Assembly: GCA_946481195.1 (NCBI GenBank) | Contig: CAMLNG010000042.1 | Coordinates: 1 to 13,913, forward strand | Direction: 5' to 3' | Length of the DNA: 13,913 bases | Origin: an uncultured Chromatiaceae bacterium | GTDB lineage: Bacteria; Pseudomonadota; Gammaproteobacteria; Enterobacterales; Alteromonadaceae | In this document: positions 1 to 6,590 of the stretch, piece by piece | Layout: each line of letters opens with the position of its first letter | Position numbering within the stretch: position 1 is the first letter of the stretch | Position numbers and translations under genes: made by a program | Notes under the pieces: generated by a model | Databases searched by the model: none | The model's input: only the letters and a program-made list of their open reading frames with translations | Told to the model about the DNA's origin: nothing

Positions 1-37
1 TTTCCAGCAATTTGACAGGAATGGACGCTGCAGGCAT
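1..37 (-). CDS. possible 5' end of a divergent gene (partial)
   Basis: On the minus strand an ATG at 37-35 is preceded by GGAG (46-43) with a 5-base spacer. The frame stays open for 12 codons (MPAASIPVKLLE) to the window edge. The Shine-Dalgarno spacing is good, but 12 residues cannot identify a product. The gene would be divergent from the alkyltransferase-like gene, with only 35 bases between the two starts. In E. coli the homologous ybaZ lies near tesB, so an acyl-CoA thioesterase is one idea to test, but nothing in these residues proves it. Confidence 0.35.
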   Translation of the reverse strand, partial: MPAASIPVKLLE

Positions 38-72
38 AAAGACTCCGAAAACTATATTGATATCAGGTGCAG

Positions 73-402
73 ATGAACGCTCATTACAGCCGGATCTGGC
101 AAACAGTGCAACAAATCCCAGCCGGCAAGGTCGCCAGTTACGGTCAAATCGCTGATTTAGCGGGATTGCCAGGCCGCGCCAGGCTGGTTGGTAAAGCTTT
201 GGGATATAGCCCGACACCGCTGCCCTGGTATCGGGTGGTGCGGAGTAACCTGAGTCTGGCTTTTGCACCCGGCAGTGCCGAAGCAGCCGAGCAAAGTGCC
301 TTGCTGCGGGCTGAAGGAGTGATACTGCGTGGGAGCAGAATACCGGCCCATTACCACTGGCAACCGGATTTAGCCGAATTATTGTTCCAATTGCAGTTCT
401 AG
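73..402 (+). CDS. Alkyltransferase-like protein (ATL, MGMT family, non-enzymatic)
   Basis: Small DNA-binding protein of the O6-alkylguanine-DNA alkyltransferase fold, 109 residues and lacking the MGMT N-terminal domain. The helix-turn-helix region reads SYGQIADLAG (22-31), followed by RARLVGKALG (35-44), which carries the expected arginine finger near R37. The active-site motif PCHRV of MGMT is PWYRV here (51-55), with Trp52 replacing the acceptor cysteine, so it cannot transfer alkyl groups. Known ATL proteins (S. pombe Atl1, E. coli YbaZ) bind O6-alkylguanine, flip it out and hand the lesion to nucleotide excision repair. The ATG at 73 was chosen over an in-frame GTG at 67, because that GTG lies inside the likely ribosome site AGGTG (65-69). 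The gene stands alone and converges on the EamA transporter gene 36 bases downstream. Confidence 0.92.
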   Translation: MNAHYSRIWQTVQQIPAGKVASYGQIADLAGLPGRARLVGKALGYSPTPLPWYRVVRSNLSLAFAPGSAEAAEQSALLRAEGVILRGSRIPAHYHWQPDLAELLFQLQF

Positions 403-438
403 CTCAGATCTGGGCCAGTTCTGCATCCGGTCCAGCGC

Positions 439-1329
439 TCAGTGACCGGGCCTATGCCAGGCGCGCAGTAACCAGCGCAGCGGCAACTGGGATATCAACA
501 TACCAGCCAGCATCAGCCCACAACCGGCCAGAGCCCGGACAGTCAGCGACTCTCCCAAAAGCCAGACCCCACCGATGGCGGCAAACACGGTTTCCAGACT
601 CAGGATAATGGCAGCATGGGCCGGATGGGCTTGACGTTGGCCGATAATTTGCAGCGTATAAGCCACGCCGGTCGCCACGATGCCGGCATATAACAGCGGC
701 ATGGCACAGGCCAGAACGGCCGCCAGGCTGATTGGTTCCAGCCATATTGCCAATAGCAAACTCAGCAAACCACAGACGATAAACTGCAGCATCGCCAGCA
801 GGGCGGGTGTCATTTTCCCGGCGAAATGGTCAATGGCCAGCAGATGTGCCGCCCAGAAAAAGGCACCGGCAAATAACAGCAGATCTCCGGGATTGACTGC
901 AAAATCGCTGTCGATCGACAAAAAGTACAGCCCGATAAATGCTATCAGCCCGCCAAACCAGGTGTTCGCACTGGTTTTATGCCGCAGCCACAAGCCAAGT
1001 AATGGCACCAGCACCAGGTACAAACCGGTGATAAATCCTGCTTTTGCCGCGGTGGTGTATTGCAGTGCAGCCTGCTGCAGTCCTGCGCCGATAAATAACA
1101 ACAAACCTACAGGAACCCCTGCCCGGCACATCGTTTTAACATCGGCGCCCTGCAACCCCTGCTGCCGGCGTTGCCACCACAACAATGGTAACAAACTCAG
1201 TGCGCCAATTAAAAACCGCACGCCGTTAAAACCAAAAGGCCCAAGCTCCTGCAACCCCAGACGCTGGGCAACAAAACCAAAGCCCCAAATCGCCGCGGCC
1301 AGGATCAGACACAAATTCGCTTGCAGCAT
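439..1329 (-). CDS. EamA/DMT-family transporter (drug/metabolite exporter)
   Basis: Inner-membrane protein of 296 residues, the usual length for a two-repeat EamA protein. It is very hydrophobic, with about ten membrane segments. The first begins at residue 4 with the family-typical AAAIWGFGFVAQRLGL. A second EamA repeat begins near residue 148 (GDLLLFAGAFFWAAHLLAID) and ends in an Ala/Gly/Leu-rich helix with a basic tail. Members export small metabolites, amino acids or drugs, and the substrate cannot be read from sequence. The start is backed by GGAG seven bases upstream of ATG on the minus strand. It lies 120 bases downstream of the HD-GYP gene, so cotranscription is possible but not shown. 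The 236-residue open frame on the opposite strand (680-1390) is a shadow. Confidence 0.92.
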   Translation of the reverse strand: MLQANLCLILAAAIWGFGFVAQRLGLQELGPFGFNGVRFLIGALSLLPLLWWQRRQQGLQGADVKTMCRAGVPVGLLLFIGAGLQQAALQYTTAAKAGFITGLYLVLVPLLGLWLRHKTSANTWFGGLIAFIGLYFLSIDSDFAVNPGDLLLFAGAFFWAAHLLAIDHFAGKMTPALLAMLQFIVCGLLSLLLAIWLEPISLAAVLACAMPLLYAGIVATGVAYTLQIIGQRQAHPAHAAIILSLETVFAAIGGVWLLGESLTVRALAGCGLMLAGMLISQLPLRWLLRAWHRPGH

Positions 1330-1449
1330 CTTCAGACTCCGCAGGGTGACTCGGACAAACCCGTGGCTGCGGCCATGGCCGCGTCAGTGAAGGTTATTGC
1401 GGGGAGCCTGACCATAAAGCCTGAGGTATTGAGCCAGTCAGCTTTTGGG

Positions 1450-2703
1450 TTATTTCCGTTCATTGCCCTGAATAAAATAACTGACCTGCGCCCGTGGATT
1501 CAGATATTCATACACCGCCTGCGGTAGTGCTGTAGGCTTCAGCACTTTGGCAATACTGAGTTTGCCTTCCTGCAGGGAAATCACCGGCGCTTCGAGGCGC
1601 GGAATTTGCGGGTCATAGATCAGGACATTGGGATACAACAATTGATCTGAGTTCACTGACATCACCAGACCAACCCGGTCATCGCTGAGCTGGACTATAG
1701 TGCCGGGCGGATACACCCCCATCATTTTAATCAGCTGGCCCATCTCATTGGCACCGAGTTTGCCTTTCATTGATTTAAACAAAAATGACATCGCATGATG
1801 CGGAGAGCGCGCTTTGCTGACATCCACCGGGTGGCACAGATTGTCAAATTCATTGACCACAGCCACAACTTTGGCCATGGCATCAATTTCAGCGTCTTTT
1901 AAGCCCAGCGGATAACCACTGCCATCAAGATATTCATGATGTTGTTCAACCACAGGCCAGGCTGCCTTTGGGAAAGATTCCGTCAGTTTCAGCAATTCAA
2001 TACCATAACGGGTATGCATTTTCAGTAAGTTGGCTTCAGGTGCCGTTAAAGGTTCGGTTTTACGCAGGATTTGTGTCGGGATCTTCAGTTTACCAATGTC
2101 GTGAAACAAAGCCCCAAGCCCCGTCAGCTTGACCTGCTCTGCACTCATCCCGAGATTTTTCGCCAGCATCATCGATAACACTGATACGTTCAGCACATGA
2201 AAATAAATACTTTCCTGCTCTTTACCAGCCTGGGAAATCAGATGCAGTACCAATGAATCGGCATTGATAATAGTGTCAGCGATTTGGTGCACCAAACCGG
2301 TCGCTTCATCAACCGCCTGCAACGGGCGGCTGCCGATTTTTGACATCACGTTACGTACCTGCACCATCGACTGTTCAAAAGCTTTTTCGGTGCGTTGCAG
2401 CTGACGACGCTGCTCTTTAGCCTGCTCTATCCGCTCGTTTTTTTCCCGTTCCAGCTTATAGCGTAACTCACTGGCATGTTGGGCCAGTTCTTCCGCCGGG
2501 GCGGCGTCTTCAGTAATTTCCACACTGCTTTTGTCCGGGAAAAAATAAACAAACTCCAAATCCAGCGTCTGGATAATGGCGATTTGTTCATGATTTTCGA
2601 TTTTAAATTTGTTGGTCAGAAACGGGTGTTTCATCCAGTTCACCGGCAACTGAATGAAATAACCAATTTTGACCTGAGACGGACTTATTTTAGCAACTGA
2701 CAC
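1450..2703 (-). CDS. HD-GYP domain cyclic-di-GMP phosphodiesterase with DUF3391 N-terminus
   Basis: 417-residue cytoplasmic protein. Residues 1 to about 60 form a DUF3391-type domain, beginning ISPSQVKIGYFIQLP. A charged Gln/Glu/Arg-rich stretch (about 75-115) is a likely coiled coil. The HD-GYP domain covers about 135-330 and keeps the expected metal and signature residues: H169, HD at 201-202, H230, HH at 255-256, the DGSGYP signature at 260-265, and D287. Such proteins hydrolyse cyclic-di-GMP, usually to GMP or pGpG, and so affect motility and biofilm. The C-terminal 90 residues form a small extra region common in this subgroup. The start is GTG with AAGG six bases upstream (minus strand). 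The next methionine would cut into DUF3391. There is no signal peptide or membrane segment. The domain call is secure; the activity is inferred from intact motifs. Confidence 0.95.
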   Translation of the reverse strand: MSVAKISPSQVKIGYFIQLPVNWMKHPFLTNKFKIENHEQIAIIQTLDLEFVYFFPDKSSVEITEDAAPAEELAQHASELRYKLEREKNERIEQAKEQRRQLQRTEKAFEQSMVQVRNVMSKIGSRPLQAVDEATGLVHQIADTIINADSLVLHLISQAGKEQESIYFHVLNVSVLSMMLAKNLGMSAEQVKLTGLGALFHDIGKLKIPTQILRKTEPLTAPEANLLKMHTRYGIELLKLTESFPKAAWPVVEQHHEYLDGSGYPLGLKDAEIDAMAKVVAVVNEFDNLCHPVDVSKARSPHHAMSFLFKSMKGKLGANEMGQLIKMMGVYPPGTIVQLSDDRVGLVMSVNSDQLLYPNVLIYDPQIPRLEAPVISLQEGKLSIAKVLKPTALPQAVYEYLNPRAQVSYFIQGNERK

Positions 2704-2745
2704 ACCACACCTTTGATTCGGCTATAAATTCCGCGAAGCCGGATA

Positions 2746-2774
2746 ATAAGAACTGCTGAAAATGATTTCGTAAA
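2746..2774 (-). promoter_or_regulatory. candidate sigma70 promoter for the HD-GYP gene
   Basis: Reading the minus strand, TTTACG (2774-2769) is separated by 17 bases from TCTTAT (2751-2746). Each hexamer matches consensus at four of six positions. It lies 43 bases upstream of the GTG start in the only gap before the HAD gene. Judged by eye only. Confidence 0.3.
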
Positions 2775-2864
2775 CCCTCTGCAGTCTAGCAATCTATCAG
2801 CAAAATGTCTTTGATCTGGCTGATGTTCTCAGTCAATTCAACAGAATGGCGGGCCAGCTTGTAA

Positions 2865-3485
2865 TCAAAATGCAAACTGTCGTCTAACCAGATGTAAGCG
2901 CTGCTGATAATACCGTGTCAGGTCGGCAAAATGTGGCAGTACAAAATCAGCCTGCGCCCGGTAATGTTGATTCTCGCTGTTCAGGTATAAACAGCCCGGC
3001 ATGCCGGCGGCTCTTGCAGTGGCCAGGTCAAAATGAAAGTCGCCGATAAACACTAACTCAGCCGGCGGCAGCTGCCAGGCCTGCGCTATCTGCAACAAGC
3101 CCGCTGGGTCCGGTTTGGCTGGCGCATCTTCCCGCGTCAGCACTATATCCACCACAATGCCGAGACGCTTCAGGCAGTGCCAGGTGGCGCTACGCATATT
3201 GCGCGTCAAAATCGCCGTTGGGATTTGTTGCTGTTGCAGCAACACCAGCAGTTCAGCAGCACCCGGCATCCATTCTGCCGCTGCTGCGCCTTCGAGTTCA
3301 AACTGCTCAATGATACTCAGGGCACGCTGATACTCTTGTAGGTCTTTGACTGTGGCCAGATGTTCCAGAATAGGCGTACCGGCTGGCCAGCCCAGTCGTT
3401 GGCACAGCAGGTTGAAATCCAGCCTGGAATCGACCAGCGTGCCGTCTAAATCAAAGATCACACCGCGATGTTCACCTAATTGCAT
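2865..3485 (-). CDS. HAD-superfamily phosphatase (phosphoglycolate phosphatase-like)
   Basis: 206-residue soluble hydrolase of HAD subfamily IA. Motif I is FDLDGTLVDS, with nucleophile Asp12 and general acid/base Asp14. Motif II is Thr94 in AILTRN. Motif III is Lys124 in the KPDP stretch. Motif IV is GDFHFD, with Asp149 and Asp153 for magnesium. The helical cap lies between about residues 20 and 80. The length and motifs fit Gph-like phosphatases, but the substrate cannot be assigned; phosphoglycolate is only the commonest family substrate. AGGAAC lies just upstream of the ATG on the minus strand. The gene starts 15 bases after the LysR stop, so the two are probably one transcript. Its 3' end overlaps an open stretch in another frame, described under findings. 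Confidence 0.92.
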   Translation of the reverse strand: MQLGEHRGVIFDLDGTLVDSRLDFNLLCQRLGWPAGTPILEHLATVKDLQEYQRALSIIEQFELEGAAAAEWMPGAAELLVLLQQQQIPTAILTRNMRSATWHCLKRLGIVVDIVLTREDAPAKPDPAGLLQIAQAWQLPPAELVFIGDFHFDLATARAAGMPGCLYLNSENQHYRAQADFVLPHFADLTRYYQQRLHLVRRQFAF

Positions 3486-3500
3486 GTATTTGTTCCTGTA

Positions 3501-4436
3501 TCAGTCACCGGCTTGGGTATGCGGATTCTGGAATACGGCAGCCCAGTCATATTGGCTCAGTTGCCGGCTGAACCATAACAATGCTTGCCCCGGCTGACTC
3601 TGACGGCGCCAGCCCAGATACATCATAGTGCCGGCCCGTGGCACTTCACAGGCTTTGGCAATCAGCCGGCCGGCCCTGATCTCATCGCTGACCAGATGCT
3701 TTGGCAAAAAACCTACGCCAAGCCCGGCCTGCTGCGCGGCGATTTTGGCGTACATGCTGCTGACGACTACGCGACGCCGGCTGTCATATAAACCAGAATC
3801 CCGGGCCGGCAGATCCAACGCCGAATCACTGACCACAATCGCCGTTTGCTGTTGTAAGTCCTGTTGAGTGACGACCCGGTCCAGCTGGGCCAGTTCGTGA
3901 TGTGGCGCGACCGCAAAAACAAATTCCAGTTGTGCCATCGGCTGCAGCTGAAACTGGCCAGAGACACCTTCGCCGGATAAACCTATCGCCAAATCTGCCC
4001 GGCCGCTTTGTAAGGCTTCCCAGCCACCCGCCATCACCTGTTCCGATAATACTATTTGCGTCAGCCGGCCCAGCTGATGAAACTCGTCAATCAGACTGAA
4101 TAACGGCTGCAGCGGCACCACAGCATCCACTGCGATGACCAGCTGCCGTTCCCAACCGGTATCGAGCTGCCGCACAGCTTCTTCTAATTGCTGACTGGCC
4201 AGCAACAAATGCCGCCCCTGCTGCAGTAGCAGCTGACCGGCCTGCGTCAGCTGCGCTTTTTGCCGGCTCCGGTCAAATAATTGCACGCCAAGGTCGGTCT
4301 CCAGACGCGCAATGGTATAGCTGAGCGCCGAAGGTACTTTATAAAGAGACTCAGCCGCTGCGGCAAAACTTCCTTTGCGATCAATAGCATCCAGCGCTCT
4401 GAGCGCCTCCAGCGTCAACACGGGCTGCATGGCCAT
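3501..4436 (-). CDS. LysR-family transcriptional regulator
   Basis: 311-residue regulator. The winged helix-turn-helix covers about residues 8-67, with the LysR pattern GSFAAAAESLYKVPSALSYT (22-41) followed by a LETDLGVQLFDR wing. The substrate-binding domain spans about 95-300. It is divergent from the DoxX-pirin pair, the classic layout for a LysR regulator of its neighbours, so it probably controls doxX and pirin and its own gene. The effector is unknown. AAGGA lies nine bases before the chosen ATG. A second in-frame ATG six bases further in would also fit. The HAD gene follows on the same strand and may be in the same operon. The class is certain; the target is inferred from layout. Confidence 0.94.
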   Translation of the reverse strand: MAMQPVLTLEALRALDAIDRKGSFAAAAESLYKVPSALSYTIARLETDLGVQLFDRSRQKAQLTQAGQLLLQQGRHLLLASQQLEEAVRQLDTGWERQLVIAVDAVVPLQPLFSLIDEFHQLGRLTQIVLSEQVMAGGWEALQSGRADLAIGLSGEGVSGQFQLQPMAQLEFVFAVAPHHELAQLDRVVTQQDLQQQTAIVVSDSALDLPARDSGLYDSRRRVVVSSMYAKIAAQQAGLGVGFLPKHLVSDEIRAGRLIAKACEVPRAGTMMYLGWRRQSQPGQALLWFSRQLSQYDWAAVFQNPHTQAGD

Positions 4437-4452
4437 CGGAGGGAATCCTTAA

Positions 4453-4467
4453 TTCAAATATTTTGAA
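4453..4467. promoter_or_regulatory. LysR box (T-N11-A inverted repeat)
   Basis: TTCAAATATTTTGAA is a perfect 6-bp inverted repeat with a 3-base spacer. It contains the T-N11-A pattern typical of LysR-family sites (T at 4454, A at 4466). It lies 17 bases upstream of the LysR ATG and 126 bases upstream of the doxX ATG, as expected for a site used in autoregulation and control of the divergent genes. Confidence 0.6.
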
Positions 4468-4477
4468 CATTAGTGTC

Positions 4478-4506
4478 AATTTATTCCGCTTTTTTCGCAA
4501 TAGCAA
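4478..4506 (-). promoter_or_regulatory. candidate promoter for the LysR gene
   Basis: On the minus strand TTGCTA (4506-4501) and TAAATT (4483-4478) are 17 bases apart, each four of six to consensus. Transcription would start near 4472, placing the inverted repeat 4453-4467 just inside the transcript, consistent with self-repression. A perfect TTGACA (4479-4474) is also present. Its matching -10 would put the start of transcription within the ribosome site, so it is less likely. Confidence 0.3.
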
Positions 4507-4592
4507 GCAAGCTACATTTATCTCAACGCAGCAGAACGCACGCAGTAAAGGCGAATGCGGCAGAACCTCAACAGCATATTGGAGCAAGACAA

Positions 4593-5048
4593 ATGAAAAA
4601 CTTAATCAAAACTTTCGTACAAAACACTCAAGATTCCAGCAACAGCATTGGCAGTCTGGCACTGCGGGTCCCGGCCGGTATCATTTTCGCCGCACACGGC
4701 GCACAAAAACTGTTTGGCTGGTTTGGCGGCTATGGCCTGCAAGGCACTGCCGGCTGGATGGAAAGCATCGGTTTAACCCCAGGCATTCCGCTGACATTAA
4801 TGGCTGGTGGTGCTGAATTCTTCGGTGGCCTGGCGTTAATCCTGGGTCTGCTGACCCGCCCGGCGGCTTTTGTGCTGGCCATCACCATGCTGGTAGCCAT
4901 TTTCAGCGTGCACTTTGCCAACGGCCTGTTTATGAGCAACAACGGTTATGAATTTGCCCTGTCGCTGCTGGCTATCAGCGTAGCGCTGACCTTTAGCGGT
5001 GCCGGTCGTTACGCCATCGACAACTGGCTGGCAAAAAAGCTGGCGTAA
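4593..5048 (+). CDS. DoxX-family integral membrane protein
   Basis: 151-residue inner-membrane protein with four predicted membrane segments at about 18-38, 64-86, 88-109 and 119-137. The N-terminal segment carries the family-typical pattern LRVPAGIIFAAHGAQKLFGW (24-43), followed by a Gly-rich loop. The family is linked to oxidoreductase or quinone-related functions in some members, but most, including this type next to pirin, have no proven activity. The ATG at 4593 was chosen because GGAG lies at 4581-4584 and membrane segment 1 follows directly. An upstream GTG at 4473 would add 40 residues with no family likeness. It is first in a likely two-gene unit with pirin, 71 bases apart, divergent from the LysR gene. 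Confidence 0.9.
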   Translation: MKNLIKTFVQNTQDSSNSIGSLALRVPAGIIFAAHGAQKLFGWFGGYGLQGTAGWMESIGLTPGIPLTLMAGGAEFFGGLALILGLLTRPAAFVLAITMLVAIFSVHFANGLFMSNNGYEFALSLLAISVALTFSGAGRYAIDNWLAKKLA

Positions 5049-5062
5049 CCCGCTGACAAACA

Positions 5063-5088
5063 GGACGGCAACCCCTGCGTTGCCGTCC
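5063..5088 (+). repeat. intercistronic hairpin between doxX and pirin
   Basis: GGACGGCAAC (5063-5072) pairs perfectly with GTTGCCGTCC (5079-5088) around a 6-base loop. No T-run follows (CC TCCGTTAAAC), so it is a poor intrinsic terminator. It may protect the doxX message or reduce read-through into pirin. Confidence 0.55.
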
Positions 5089-5119
5089 CCTCCGTTAAAC
5101 AGGTTTTCAGGAGTACCTT

Positions 5120-5824
5120 ATGATTGAAATGAGAAAATCCAGTCAGCGCGGCAGTGCAGATTTTGGCTGGTTAAAAAGCCGCCACAGTTTTTCCTTTGGC
5201 CGTTATTACGACCCGGCACAAATGGGCTTTTCCGCCTTACGGGTGATTAATGATGACCGCGTGACCCCAGGCGCAGGTTTTGATACTCATGGTCACCGCG
5301 ATATGGAGATCATCAGTGTGGTCTTAGATGGAGTCATCGCTCACCGGGATTCAACCGGTGAAGTGGCAGAACTGCCGGCCGGTGAATATCAGCTGATGAG
5401 TGCAGGCCGCGGTATTATGCACAGTGAATTTAATGCCAGAACCAATCAGAACCTGCATTTCCTGCAGATCTGGATTGAACCGGACAGCCTGGGTGGTGAA
5501 CCGGGATATCAGCAAAAACCATTTGCCCAAACGCCGGGGCTGACGCTGGTTGCTTCGAAAGATGGCGCAGAAGGCAGTTTGCTACTGAAGCAAAATGCCA
5601 GGCTGTATCAGCTGCGGCTGGATGCACAAAGTAGTTTGCAGTATCAAACCCAGGCTGGACGTAAGCTATATCTGCACCTGGTGTCCGGTGATCTGAACGG
5701 CCAAAGCGGCGAACAACACATCAGTTTGCAGCCGGGTGATGGGGTGAAAATTGCTGATTTGACCGACTGGCAATTCAGCAGTGGTACAGAGCCGGTTTTT
5801 GCTTTGTTATTTGATTTACCCTGA
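5120..5824 (+). CDS. Pirin-family protein (YhhW-type bicupin)
   Basis: 234-residue cytoplasmic protein, nearly the same length as E. coli YhhW. The N-terminal cupin has the pirin signature GAGFDTHGHRDMEIIS (51-66). The metal ligands His57, His59, His101 and Glu103 are all present, at the same residue numbers as I recall for YhhW. The C-terminal cupin starts near 130 and is more divergent. Pirins bind Fe(II) or another metal, and some show quercetin 2,3-dioxygenase activity in vitro; the physiological role is unsettled. AGGAG lies seven bases before the ATG. It follows doxX on the same strand and probably shares the LysR-controlled transcript, with an intervening hairpin. A strong terminator begins 30 bases after its stop. 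Confidence 0.94.
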   Translation: MIEMRKSSQRGSADFGWLKSRHSFSFGRYYDPAQMGFSALRVINDDRVTPGAGFDTHGHRDMEIISVVLDGVIAHRDSTGEVAELPAGEYQLMSAGRGIMHSEFNARTNQNLHFLQIWIEPDSLGGEPGYQQKPFAQTPGLTLVASKDGAEGSLLLKQNARLYQLRLDAQSSLQYQTQAGRKLYLHLVSGDLNGQSGEQHISLQPGDGVKIADLTDWQFSSGTEPVFALLFDLP

Positions 5825-5853
5825 TAATTTCAGAGCTTTACCTGCAGTTCAGG

Positions 5854-5886
5854 TTGCAAAAGCCCGCCAGATGCGGGCTTTTGCAA
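5854..5886. terminator. bidirectional intrinsic terminator
   Basis: A 14-bp perfect stem (5854-5867 with 5873-5886) surrounds a 5-base loop. Its core GCCCGC/GCGGGC is flanked by AAAA on one side and TTTT on the other, so it works as a terminator in both directions. It sits between the convergent pirin gene and the small exported-protein gene. Confidence 0.85.
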
Positions 5887-5903
5887 AACTGCTTGCTGCC
5901 ATC

Positions 5904-6245
5904 TCAACGACCCTGCACCATCACGCTGCCCTGCAACGGTTTGGCAGCAATGTCCTGAATGTCGACATGGCCACGGACATATTTTTTCAAATGTTTATAC
6001 ACTGCAGTATTACCGGCCTGGAAGGCAAAACTGGCAACCGGTAAGTCATTACACAAAAGCTTATTGGCAGCCACAGCAGCGCCTACCCGGTTATATTTCA
6101 ACTCCTGCTTAAAATCAATTTTGCTTGCGGTGGCGGCACTGATACACAATGCTGTTTCCATCGACTGATCGGCTGCCACATATTGGGACTGGGCTGTAAC
6201 TGCTGAACTGGTTAATACACAACAAATTAAAAGCAATGTACGCAT
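5904..6245 (-). CDS. small exported protein, DUF3718-like
   Basis: 113 residues from the ATG at 6245, chosen because AGGAG lies six bases upstream on the minus strand. An upstream in-frame start at 6272 would spoil the signal peptide. Residues 1-18 (MRTLLLICCVLTSSAVTA) form a signal peptide with a predicted cut after VTA. The mature part has two cysteines (Cys34 and Cys65) that could form a disulfide. The pattern YVAADQSMETALCISAA (22-38), followed by a basic helix and LLCNDL (63-68), resembles the DUF3718 family of Alteromonadales, Shewanella and Vibrio. Its function is unknown. It is probably periplasmic and stands alone, convergent with pirin. The family call is from memory and is moderately sure. 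Confidence 0.75.
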   Translation of the reverse strand: MRTLLLICCVLTSSAVTAQSQYVAADQSMETALCISAATASKIDFKQELKYNRVGAAVAANKLLCNDLPVASFAFQAGNTAVYKHLKKYVRGHVDIQDIAAKPLQGSVMVQGR

Positions 6246-6410
6246 GATGGCTCTCCTGTTTGCTATCGCCATATTCAGAGTCGCAGATCTGCAGCAAAGA
6301 GTTGTGAATAGCCCTCTTCAGACTGTAACAAAGGTCGCATGCAGTCACAGGTCTGGTTTTGCTAACTGCTTTATTTCTCAAATCATTCAGATAACCGGTG
6401 GGAAAAGTGG

Positions 6411-6434
6411 GACAGCTCTGGTTACAGAGCTGTC
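6411..6434. repeat. perfect 10-bp inverted repeat
   Basis: GACAGCTCTG, loop GTTA, then CAGAGCTGTC. Neither strand has a convincing T-run after the stem, so it is not a clear terminator. Lying between divergent genes, it could be an operator, or the 3' hairpin of a small RNA. Confidence 0.6.
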
Positions 6435-6472
6435 GTCTGTGTTGCTATAAACGGCCTGCCGGCGCCACCTGA

Positions 6473-6532
6473 CTTTTTCCGAATGCCTTTTTCCCAAGCT
6501 TCTTTTTTCCGACGGCCTTTTTTCCCGATGCC
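6473..6532 (+). repeat. four degenerate direct repeats of about 15 bp
   Basis: Runs of five or six T begin at 6474, 6488, 6503 and 6518, each followed by CC or CCC. In copies 1, 3 and 4 this continues as GAATGCC, GACGGCC and GATGCC. The spacing of 14-15 bases suggests a decayed tandem duplication. The last copy ends two bases before the candidate -35 of imuA. Confidence 0.6.
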
Positions 6533-6534
6533 TC

Positions 6535-6562
6535 TTGCAGCATCAAACAGAAGAATTATACT
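6535..6562 (+). promoter_or_regulatory. imuA promoter (sigma70-like)
   Basis: TTGCAG (6535-6540) and TATACT (6557-6562) are separated by 16 bases. The -10 matches five of six consensus positions; the -35 is weak. Transcription would begin near 6569, giving a leader of about 22 bases. The LexA box overlaps the end of the -10 and the start site. Confidence 0.55.
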
Positions 6563-6576
6563 GTATATATAAACAG
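6561..6576. promoter_or_regulatory. LexA operator (SOS box)
   Basis: CTGTATATATAAACAG fits the gammaproteobacterial LexA consensus CTGT-N8-ACAG exactly, with an AT-rich centre. The wider TACTG...CAGTA (6559-6578) differs from the ideal 20-base E. coli operator at one position. It begins 30 bases before the imuA start and overlaps the -10 region, so LexA binding should block the whole imuA-imuB-dnaE2 operon until DNA damage. Confidence 0.93.
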
Positions 6577-6590
6577 TATTTGGTGATGTT

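Larger units (their letters stand above)
6246..6590. other. gene-free region between the DUF3718-like gene and imuA
   Basis: 345 bases separate two divergent genes. From left to right the region contains the presumed promoter area of the exported-protein gene, with no clear hexamers, a perfect hairpin at 6411-6434, four pyrimidine-rich repeats at 6473-6532, and the imuA promoter with LexA box. A plus-strand frame is open over roughly 6366-6579 but has no usable start near its beginning, so no gene is called. Confidence 0.7.

Noticed and set aside
2..76. plus-strand open frame ending in TGA over the ATL start, as if an upstream gene ended with ATGA overlap
   Set aside because: Only 24 codons with no recognisable sequence, and it conflicts with the better-supported minus-strand start at 37.
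1369..1382. 14-bp palindrome GCGGCCATGGCCGC between the HD-GYP and EamA genes
   Set aside because: No loop or T-run, only one copy, and such GC palindromes occur by chance; not supported as terminator or operator.
680..1390. 236-residue plus-strand open frame
   Set aside because: Fully antisense to most of the EamA transporter gene; composition rich in Pro, Lys, Asn and Ser as expected of a mirrored membrane gene, with no family likeness.
4463..4816. 117-residue plus-strand frame starting in the LysR-doxX gap
   Set aside because: It overlaps the true doxX frame, which has a good ribosome site and membrane segments. The ATG at 4463 has no support.
6366..6579. plus-strand frame open across the 15-bp repeats, whose period equals five codons
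   Set aside because: No ATG, GTG or TTG near its beginning, only late methionines, and it ends inside the LexA box and promoter. More likely non-coding.
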